A stretch of DNA of 64,000 nt from Gracilibacillus salinarum (lineage in GTDB: Bacteria; Bacillota; Bacilli; Bacillales; Amphibacillaceae), in NCBI RefSeq assembly GCF_022919575.1, contig NZ_CP095071.1, positions 744,001-808,000 on the forward strand, in the 5' to 3' direction. This document shows, piece by piece, positions 58,008 to 64,000 of the stretch. Made by a program: the position numbers and the translations under genes. The notes beneath the pieces were generated by a model that saw only the letters and a list, made by a program, of their open reading frames with translations, had not been told where the DNA came from and did not search any database. Position 1 is the stretch's first letter; every line of letters begins with the position of its first letter.

Positions 58008-58569
58008 TCATGTTCCTCCCTATTTTTTCATTATATAATTGAAATGTATCAGGATAAATCGGTTGTTCTTTTCCCATTAAAAACTGTATCGTATTCCTGG
58101 CTGCTAACCAGCATGCCCTGTCGATATTATCAAACACTAAACCTCTGACTTCTTCAACACCTGCGAAGTCTCTTCCGGGCTCTACATAATCTGCAATAAA
58201 AATGATCTTCTCCATTAAAGTCATGTTCCGTTTACCAGTAGTATGCCAATAAATAGCACTTTGTATTTCAGGATCCGAGATACCCACCTCACGATCGATC
58301 ATGATCGATCCTACTGGACCATGCCATAATTCCTGATGGTATTCTAACAAATCATGAGGCAGTTTTTCTTTTATAATCCATCTTTTCATTTCTTCTGGGT
58401 GACGGTATTTAGCATAATCATGGAAGATAGCAGCTAGTTCCACTTTTTGACGATCAACCTGATAATGTTCTGCTAAGTTCAATGCTGTTTCCATCACGCG
58501 AACTGTGTGCTCGTACCTTTTTTTTGTTAATTGTTTTTCTACTAATTTTAATGCTTCTGCTCTGTTCAT
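58000..58569 (-). CDS. yqeK: HD-domain Ap4A hydrolase YqeK
   Basis: A 189-residue HD phosphohydrolase. The HD motif is AAIFHDYAKYR, with YEHTVRVMETALNLAEHY upstream for the first His. Family members cleave diadenosine tetraphosphate to ADP. In B. subtilis yqeK follows nadD, as here. ATG follows AAAGGGAG. Confidence 0.93.
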   Translation of the reverse strand: MNRAEALKLVEKQLTKKRYEHTVRVMETALNLAEHYQVDRQKVELAAIFHDYAKYRHPEEMKRWIIKEKLPHDLLEYHQELWHGPVGSIMIDREVGISDPEIQSAIYWHTTGKRNMTLMEKIIFIADYVEPGRDFAGVEEVRGLVFDNIDRACWLAARNTIQFLMGKEQPIYPDTFQLYNEKIGRNMNG

Positions 58570-58610
58570 TTCTTTCCACTCCCTTTTTATTAAAAAAGGA
58601 TTACTACATT

Positions 58611-59174
58611 TTATGAATATAATTGATATTTATTAATCATTGCAATAACTTCCGGTGAGGTCAGATACCTTACAGACTCACCAGACTGAAGCCGATCACG
58701 AATCAGTGTAGAGGAAATTTCAATTAATGGCATTTCCACTTCCTCTACGTTGTAAATCGAATCCAACGTATAACCAGGACGCTTTACGCCAATAAAAGGA
58801 ACTAACTCCATTAATTCATTAATTCGGTACCAATTAGGTAAATATTCCACCATATCCCCGCCAATAATAAAGTAAAATTGTACGTCCGGATACTGTTCTT
58901 GAAGTAGTTTGATGGTATGAACCGTATAAGATTTTTCTTCTCTGTCTACTTCAATCGTGTGAACAGAAAAAGCGGGATGATCTTGAATGGCAATACGTGT
59001 CATTTCCACTCTATCTTTTGCTGTCGTATTTGCTTCTTCTTTGTGTGGCGGCTTAAAAGATGGAATAAACCAGACCTCGTCTAATTCCATCTGTTGATAA
59101 GCGTGCTCCGCCATGAGTAAATGACCATAATGCGGCGGATCAAAGGTGCCGCCGAATAAACCAATTCGTTTCAT
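58611..59174 (-). CDS. nadD: Nicotinate-mononucleotide adenylyltransferase NadD
   Basis: A 187-residue enzyme of NAD synthesis (nicotinate mononucleotide to deamido-NAD). It has the nucleotidyltransferase motif GGTFDPPHYGH near the N-terminus and ISSTLIRDR near the C-terminus. ATG 59174 has AGGTGA upstream; a GTG three codons before overlaps that site. Confidence 0.96.
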   Translation of the reverse strand: MKRIGLFGGTFDPPHYGHLLMAEHAYQQMELDEVWFIPSFKPPHKEEANTTAKDRVEMTRIAIQDHPAFSVHTIEVDREEKSYTVHTIKLLQEQYPDVQFYFIIGGDMVEYLPNWYRINELMELVPFIGVKRPGYTLDSIYNVEEVEMPLIEISSTLIRDRLQSGESVRYLTSPEVIAMINKYQLYS

Positions 59175-59189
59175 GCTGGTCACCTGCTT

Positions 59190-59483
59190 TTAAGGTAAAG
59201 TAATTTGTTTGTTTTCTTGTGATTCTTTATATAATACGATGGTGTTACCAATAAGTTGCACAACAAATGCCTCAGCACCATCAGCAAGTGCGTCTGCTAC
59301 ATCGTTTTTATCTTCCATACAGTTTTGTAAAATGGATACTTTAATTAATTCTCTCTTTTCCAATGCTTCACTAATCTGTTTGATCATATTTTCGTTAACA
59401 CCATCTTTGCCCACTTGAAAAATCGGGTTCAGATGATGCGCTTCCGCTCGTAAAAAGCGTTTTTGTTTTCCAGTTAAATTCAA
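59190..59483 (-). CDS. yqeI: Ribosome assembly RNA-binding protein YqeI/YhbY
   Basis: A 97-residue CRM-domain protein. The family motif LTGKQKRFLRAEAHHLNPI and the loop QVGKDGVNENM are clear. It binds pre-50S particles in E. coli. The start is TTG 59483, which overlaps the aroE stop, with GAGGTG upstream. Confidence 0.94.
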   Translation of the reverse strand: MNLTGKQKRFLRAEAHHLNPIFQVGKDGVNENMIKQISEALEKRELIKVSILQNCMEDKNDVADALADGAEAFVVQLIGNTIVLYKESQENKQITLP

Positions 59484-60328
59484 CTATTTTCACCTCTTAA
59501 TTTTTTTTCTAATTCATCTACAAGATGATGAATCTCCAATGATTGTCCTGTCCATTTCTCGAAAGCCAACTGTCCTTGATATAATAACATTGCGTGTCCA
59601 TGATGGATAGAAGCTCCACGATCAGATGCATCTTGTAGCAACTGTGTCATAATTGGCTGATACACAATATCACTTACTACTGTATCCGCAGATAAATTCT
59701 CTAATGATAGTACCTGCTGATCGACATGTGGCTTCATACCGACAGATGTTGTTTGAATTATCAGGTCATAATGACCCAAGTACTCTTCCGCCTCTTGAAA
59801 GGTCAACACTTGTGTGTCAACACCTGGAAATCGCATGGAAGCAATTAATTGTTCCGCTTTAACTACCGAACGATTTGCTATGTCAACACGTCCAATTTCC
59901 TCTTGAATCAACGCGCGATAAATACCACGAGCTGCTCCACCAGCTCCTAATAATAACACAGATGTGTTTTTATTTAAAAGATTTGGAAATGGGTCTGTTA
60001 ATGACCGGATATAACCTGCACCATCCGTGCTGTACCCTTTCCACTTACCATTTTGTAATACTACTGTATTGACAGCACCGAGAATTCTTGCATCCTCATC
60101 TATTTCATCCAAAAAATCGACGATCATCTGTTTATAAGGAACAGTTACATTAAAACCATCGATTCCTTCCTGTTTTAAATACTTTAGGACATTCGGAAGC
60201 TGCTGATGATCTCCCTCATATAATTTATATTCCCCATCTAATCCTGCTAAATCCAAGAAATGTTTGTGAATCCATGGAGATAGCGAATGTCCAATTGGAT
60301 GACCAATTAATCCTAATTTATAGCGCAA
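59480..60328 (-). CDS. aroE: Shikimate dehydrogenase
   Basis: A 282-residue enzyme that reduces 3-dehydroshikimate with NADPH. It has GHPIGHSLSPWIH at the substrate site, GFNVTVPYK (catalytic Lys) and the NADPH motif LLGAGGAARGIYRAL. Start TTG 60328 behind GGAGGAG. In B. subtilis the gene at this place is also aroE (aroD). Confidence 0.97.
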   Translation of the reverse strand: MRYKLGLIGHPIGHSLSPWIHKHFLDLAGLDGEYKLYEGDHQQLPNVLKYLKQEGIDGFNVTVPYKQMIVDFLDEIDEDARILGAVNTVVLQNGKWKGYSTDGAGYIRSLTDPFPNLLNKNTSVLLLGAGGAARGIYRALIQEEIGRVDIANRSVVKAEQLIASMRFPGVDTQVLTFQEAEEYLGHYDLIIQTTSVGMKPHVDQQVLSLENLSADTVVSDIVYQPIMTQLLQDASDRGASIHHGHAMLLYQGQLAFEKWTGQSLEIHHLVDELEKKLRGENS

Positions 60329-60351
60329 TTATTTCTCCTCCCCAAGCTTTT

Positions 60352-61452
60352 TTATATTAAAGCGGAACGCAACGAGATATGGACCCCCTTAGGTACATGA
60401 ATGGAAACCGTAACTCCTCCTTCAGGTACAGTTATCCAGCCAAGACCTGGAATGACAATATCCGTTTTATCATACGGAATCTTCATTGTTTGTTTCACTA
60501 ATGGTGGAAGCATTTCCATTGTCTCGGGGCTAGGTGGCTGTAATAAATCACCAACATGCTTTTCATAGAATGTATCCGCCTGATCCAATTTTGTACGGTG
60601 TATCATCAAAAGGTTTGAAACATAACAAACAAAGGATTGTTTCACTCCTTTTTCAAAATCGAAACGAGCAAATCCACCTAAAAACAAGGTTTGTTTGTCT
60701 TGCAACTGATATACTTTCGGTTTGATTTCTTTTTTTGGCGTAATAAGTTTCAGGTCTTTATCTGTTACATAATGTACAAGTTGTGTACGATTAACAACAC
60801 CTGGTGTATCGTACATGTATGACTTCTCATCCAATGGAATCTGAATAAAACCAAGTGTCGTTCCAGGGAAGTACGATGTAGTTATCGCATCTTTTACCCC
60901 ACTTGAACGATTAATAAGCTGATTAATAAATGTCGATTTTCCAACATTCGTACAGCCAACGACGTACACATCCTTGCCATTACGCCTTGCTTCGATTTCT
61001 GCCTCCATTTGTTCAAACCCTTGCCCTTTCGCTGCTGAAACGAGAAAAACATCCTGTACAGTTAACCCGAAATCACTGGCTGTTTTTTTCATCCAATGGA
61101 TCAATTTGTTATGATTCGTGGATTTTGGTAATAAATCTACTTTGTTTCCGACAAGTATTACCGGATTTTTCCCAGTCAAGCGTTGCAAGCCAGAGATAAA
61201 ACTGCCATTAAAATCAAATATATCAACAATTTTCACAACCAAACTGTTTGTGTCACTGACTTGATGGATCATGCGTAAATAATCATCATCTGTATATTCT
61301 ACTTCCTGTACCTCATTATAGTGCTTTAGGCGAAAACAACGCTGACAAATAATATGTTCATTTGATAGTGCACTTTGAGGAACAAAGCCTGACTTCGTTT
61401 TGTCTTCTGTTTGTATTTCCGCTCCGCAGCCTTCACAATATATCTTCTCCAT
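60352..61452 (-). CDS. yqeH: Ribosome biogenesis GTPase YqeH
   Basis: A 366-residue circularly permuted GTPase needed for 30S assembly. A zinc finger (CEGCG ... CQRC) is followed by motifs in permuted order: VGNKVDLLPK (G4), then GCTNVGKSTF (G1), then YDTPGV (G3). The C-terminal domain binds RNA. It begins in the TAATG overlap with the yqeG stop. Confidence 0.96.
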   Translation of the reverse strand: MEKIYCEGCGAEIQTEDKTKSGFVPQSALSNEHIICQRCFRLKHYNEVQEVEYTDDDYLRMIHQVSDTNSLVVKIVDIFDFNGSFISGLQRLTGKNPVILVGNKVDLLPKSTNHNKLIHWMKKTASDFGLTVQDVFLVSAAKGQGFEQMEAEIEARRNGKDVYVVGCTNVGKSTFINQLINRSSGVKDAITTSYFPGTTLGFIQIPLDEKSYMYDTPGVVNRTQLVHYVTDKDLKLITPKKEIKPKVYQLQDKQTLFLGGFARFDFEKGVKQSFVCYVSNLLMIHRTKLDQADTFYEKHVGDLLQPPSPETMEMLPPLVKQTMKIPYDKTDIVIPGLGWITVPEGGVTVSIHVPKGVHISLRSALI

Positions 61453-61970
61453 TATTTATCCTCCCAGCTAATCATACCTTTTTTGTGCATCCAATTTAGT
61501 ATACGTCTTTCGATCATCCGATTAAATCTTGTTATCTTACCATCTGTTTCTACAATGGGTACAACTAGAATTGTGTGAAAGCCGGCAAAGTTCCCGCCAA
61601 GTACATCTGTCAGTAACTGGTCACCAATAACTACGATCTCTTCTTTTTTTAAGTCCATTTGTTTCGCTGTCCGGTTAAATGCACGCACTAATGGCTTCCT
61701 TGCACTATATACGAAAGGTGCTTCCAGTGGCTCTGAAAAGACACTTACTCGCTCTTTATCATTGTTTGAAATGATGGTTACTTTTATTTCATTTTCTTTC
61801 ATTTCTTTAAACCAATCTATAACCTCTTCTGTTGCATCTTTCACGTCCCAGGCAACTAGAGTGTTATCAAGATCGGTAATTACTCCTTTAATACCCATTT
61901 CACGGAGCTTAGCCGGTGTTATATCTAAAACACGCTTCACATGCTCATTTGGTAAAAATTTAGTCAGCAA
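61452..61970 (-). CDS. yqeG: HAD phosphatase YqeG
   Basis: A 172-residue HAD subfamily IIIA protein with the nucleophile GVITDLDNTLVAW, VTIISNNDKERV (motif II) and VIGDQLLTDVLG (motif IV). Relatives include phosphatidylglycerophosphatase. The start is TTG 61970 with AGAGGTGG upstream. First gene of the yqeG-yqeM operon, transcribed away from sda. Confidence 0.93.
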   Translation of the reverse strand: MLTKFLPNEHVKRVLDITPAKLREMGIKGVITDLDNTLVAWDVKDATEEVIDWFKEMKENEIKVTIISNNDKERVSVFSEPLEAPFVYSARKPLVRAFNRTAKQMDLKKEEIVVIGDQLLTDVLGGNFAGFHTILVVPIVETDGKITRFNRMIERRILNWMHKKGMISWEDK

Positions 61971-62155
61971 TGGTAGTCCACCTCTATCTTAATAAATACA
62001 TATCTTTTCCTATCATAAACAATTTTCAGCTATTGTTCAAAGAAATCTGTGACAAGACGAAATTATAACATAAAATGTGACAATAGGTCCTAAAATAACA
62101 GTAAAAAAGTATTGTATTCGTAAAATCGTTCGACAAATTATTACAAACTTTTTCC

Positions 62156-62255
62156 TGTGGATAACTTTGTGCACACCATCCACACTTATACCATCAACTT
62201 TAGGGGCATTTATGCACTAGTTACACACAAGTTATAAACAGGTATATGTAGATAA
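62156..62255. promoter_or_regulatory. DnaA box cluster upstream of sda
   Basis: A perfect DnaA box TTATCCACA lies at 62156-62164 (minus). Near matches with one mismatch follow: TTACACACA (62221-62229), TTATAAACA (62232-62240) and TTATCTACA (62247-62255, minus). CCATCCACA at 62176-62184 has two. In B. subtilis DnaA controls sda in this way, which links replication state to sporulation. Confidence 0.8.
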
Positions 62256-62337
62256 GTTAACAGTTGTCCGTAAGTTGATTTCATGCTACATTTACTATAA
62301 CACGTAGCAGACATCCTAACTATTGGAGGGACAAGCT

Positions 62338-62478
62338 TTGGAAAACTTATCCGATGAATTACTAATTGAATCCTACAAAAAAGCTACCGAGCTTCAACTC
62401 AGCTATGAATTCATACAACTAATGGAAGAAGAGATGATCCGTCGCTCATTAATGGATTTTCTGGAGTACACTAATTAA
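62338..62478 (+). CDS. sda: Sporulation checkpoint inhibitor Sda
   Basis: A 46-residue antikinase that binds KinA and blocks entry into sporulation during replication stress. [20 protein letters not shown] and the second helix ([14 protein letters not shown]) match the Sda helical hairpin. The start is TTG 62338 behind GGAGGG. The product has a longer acidic tail (MDFLEYTN) in place of the B. subtilis end. It is divergent from yqeG, as in B. subtilis. Confidence 0.9.
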   Translation: MENLSDELLIESYKKATELQLSYEFIQLMEEEMIRRSLMDFLEYTN

Positions 62479-62497
62479 ATAAACCTAAGTAATATCA

Positions 62498-62526
62498 ACT
62501 TAGTCGCGTAACGACTAGGTTTTTTT
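62498..62526 (+). terminator. Terminator of sda
   Basis: ACTTAGTCG and CGACTAGGT pair around a short loop, followed by seven T. It lies 20 bases after the sda stop. Confidence 0.82.
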
Positions 62527-62815
62527 CTTTTATTCCCCCTCTTATCACCCCTTCTCTCATCCACTTTTCGACATATTTCAATCTTTTCTTTTCACTGTAT
62601 CATGCCGCTCTATCCTTAAAGCTGACAAAAATTTTCTTTTAAAAAATTTTTTGATTTATATATAAATAGGATATTTCTCGTCTAATTTGGAATAACAAGA
62701 AGAAAGTACGGTTCACGTCTCTTGTGTTCCATAAAGTTTATAGATTAGAATAGAGTAGATGCTGCAATTTACAAAACATTATTATTAATTCAATCATAAG
62801 GGGGAGCCTCGATAG
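62527..62815. other. Promoter region of the mrp locus
   Basis: About 290 AT-rich bases with no gene. A weak sigma-A-like pair TTGTGT (62722-62727) and TAGAAT (62746-62751), 18 bases apart, may drive mrpA. A long T/A homopolymer stretch lies at about 62635-62665. Confidence 0.4.
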
Positions 62816-64000
62816 ATGTTGTTCGCAGTTTTTTTGCCGGTATTACTGGCAATTTTTATCCCATATTTAAGTAAATGGAAGGAGAAGATACATACAGGCT
62901 ATTTTGTATTGCTTGCGCCACTGGCTGTATTTCTTTACTTCATTCCACACATAGGTAATGATTTTACACCCGTTACCCAATCTTTTAACTGGATTCCATC
63001 CATGGATATTGGATTTGAATTTTATCTGGATGGTCTAAGTTTATTGTTTGTCTTATTAATAAGTGGTATTGGAACACTGGTCACGCTTTATTCGATCTTT
63101 TACCTGCATACCTCTGAAAGATTGGACCAATTTTACGTCTATCTCCTGATTTTTATGACCGCCATGTTTGGTGTCGTTTTATCCGATAACGTATTTGTTC
63201 TCTATGCATTTTGGGAGCTTACCTCGATTTCATCATTCCTGCTGATTGGATATTGGAATTATAAAGAACGTTCCCGTTATGGTGCATTAAAATCTATGTT
63301 GATCACTATTTTTGGTGGTCTGAGTATGTTCGGTGGTTTTATCTTACTTACCACTATTACAGGTACGAACAGTATACAAGAAATGATCCAACAAACAGAC
63401 ACGATTCTTTCGAGTCCATATTTCGGATTAATTTTAGCGCTAATATTATTAGGAGCATTTACTAAATCCGCTCAATTCCCTTTCCACATCTGGCTGCCAG
63501 ATGCAATGGAAGCTCCTACGCCGGTGAGTGCTTACTTACACTCTGCCACAATGGTAAAAGCCGGGATTTTTCTAGTAGCCCGCTTCTCACCAATTTTCTC
63601 AGAAAGCGACTGGTTCTTCGTATTGGTAAGCGGATTTGGAATTATTACTTTAGTATGGGGTTCATTTATGGCAGTTCGCCAGACGGACCTAAAAGGTATT
63701 CTCGCCTTTTCTACCATCAGCCAGTTAGGTATGATTATGGCGATGCTCGGCTTTGGTACAAAACTTGCGATTTACGCAGCAGTCTTTCACATATTAAACC
63801 ATGCTACATTTAAAGGCAGTTTATTTATGATCGCAGGTATCGTTGATCACGAGTCGGGTACACGTGATATTCGCAAATTAGGTGGCCTGGCAACCTTGAT
63901 GCCTATCTCAGCAACATTAGCCTTTTTCGGTACGTTTTCTATGGCAGGTGTACCACTACCTTTCTTAAACGGGTTCTACAGTAAGGAATTGTTTTTTGAT
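62816..64000 (+). CDS. mrpA: Na+/H+ antiporter subunit MrpA, 5' part only
   Basis: The first 395 codons of a large antiporter subunit (about 800 residues in the family); the end is beyond the window. At least ten membrane helices are visible. Conserved NuoL-like motifs: YAFWELTSISSFLLIGYW, AQFPFHIWLPDAMEAPTPVSA and HSATMVKAG, with the key Glu in FWELTS and Lys in FTKSAQF. Mrp complexes export Na+ in exchange for protons and support growth at high pH or salt. ATG 62816 follows AAGGGGGAG. Confidence 0.95.
   Translation, partial: MLFAVFLPVLLAIFIPYLSKWKEKIHTGYFVLLAPLAVFLYFIPHIGNDFTPVTQSFNWIPSMDIGFEFYLDGLSLLFVLLISGIGTLVTLYSIFYLHTSERLDQFYVYLLIFMTAMFGVVLSDNVFVLYAFWELTSISSFLLIGYWNYKERSRYGALKSMLITIFGGLSMFGGFILLTTITGTNSIQEMIQQTDTILSSPYFGLILALILLGAFTKSAQFPFHIWLPDAMEAPTPVSAYLHSATMVKAGIFLVARFSPIFSESDWFFVLVSGFGIITLVWGSFMAVRQTDLKGILAFSTISQLGMIMAMLGFGTKLAIYAAVFHILNHATFKGSLFMIAGIVDHESGTRDIRKLGGLATLMPISATLAFFGTFSMAGVPLPFLNGFYSKELFFD

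Overview
The window is a chromosomal segment of a low-GC, endospore-forming, naturally competent Firmicute of the family Bacillaceae. Gene order follows the Bacillus subtilis trmK-to-yqeG region almost gene for gene. Protein features and a nearby mrp antiporter locus suggest a halotolerant or alkalitolerant relative of the Oceanobacillus/Gracilibacillus/Virgibacillus group; this genus-level placement is inference. Sporulation genes (spoIIP, gpr, yqfC, yqfD, sda, sspH) and late competence genes (comEA, comEB, comEC) are present. Nearly all genes lie on the minus strand, so the natural reading direction is from high to low coordinates.

Layout from low to high coordinates: (1) 1-5760, a partial trmK, cccA, a small membrane protein, then rpoD and dnaG and the PPDK regulator yqfL. 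(2) 5780-9200, glyS and glyQ under a glycine T-box leader with a readable GGC specifier. (3) 9240-16880, recO, yqzL, era, dgkA, ybeY, pgpH, phoH, yqfD, yqfC. (4) 17000-20360, an unknown membrane-anchored protein and the floA-yqeZ flotillin/NfeD pair; floA carries a one-base frameshift. (5) 20820-24690, yqeY, rpsU, mtaB, rsmE, prmA. (6) 24730-31030, the heat-shock operon hrcA-grpE-dnaK-dnaJ with a CIRCE operator and sigma-A promoter, plus hemW. (7) 31060-37230, lepA, yqxA, spoIIP, gpr, rpsT (plus strand) and holA. (8) 37590-42140, yqzM, comEC, comEB, comEA and the divergent comER.

(9) 42143-56936 is an accessory block of about 14.8 kb placed between comER and yqeM, which are neighbours in B. 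subtilis. It holds sspH, a divergent ku/ligD end-joining pair, a metallophosphoesterase, a methionine-synthase-like gene under a SAM riboswitch, a DUF2515 gene, a CoA-disulfide-reductase-like enzyme, a methyltransferase broken by one stop codon, a HAD phosphatase, a patatin-like lipase, a zinc-ribbon protein, a DJ-1 family protein, a YqcI/YcgG protein and an orphan protein with a DUF4145-like start. (10) 56937-61970 resumes the conserved order: yqeM, rsfS, yqeK, nadD, yqeI, aroE, yqeH, yqeG. (11) 62156-62478 has DnaA boxes upstream of the checkpoint gene sda, and the 5' part of mrpA runs off the end.

The most unusual items are a dispersed palindromic repeat family (about 170-270 bp between inverted ends, copies near 17.0 kb and 53.8 kb, a decayed relative near 20.5 kb), two genes each broken by a single-base lesion (floA, and a methyltransferase at 51.0-51.8 kb), and a nested inverted repeat upstream of yqzM. 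I found no CRISPR array, prophage, transposase, rRNA or tRNA gene, and nothing that I can defend as a new multi-gene system.
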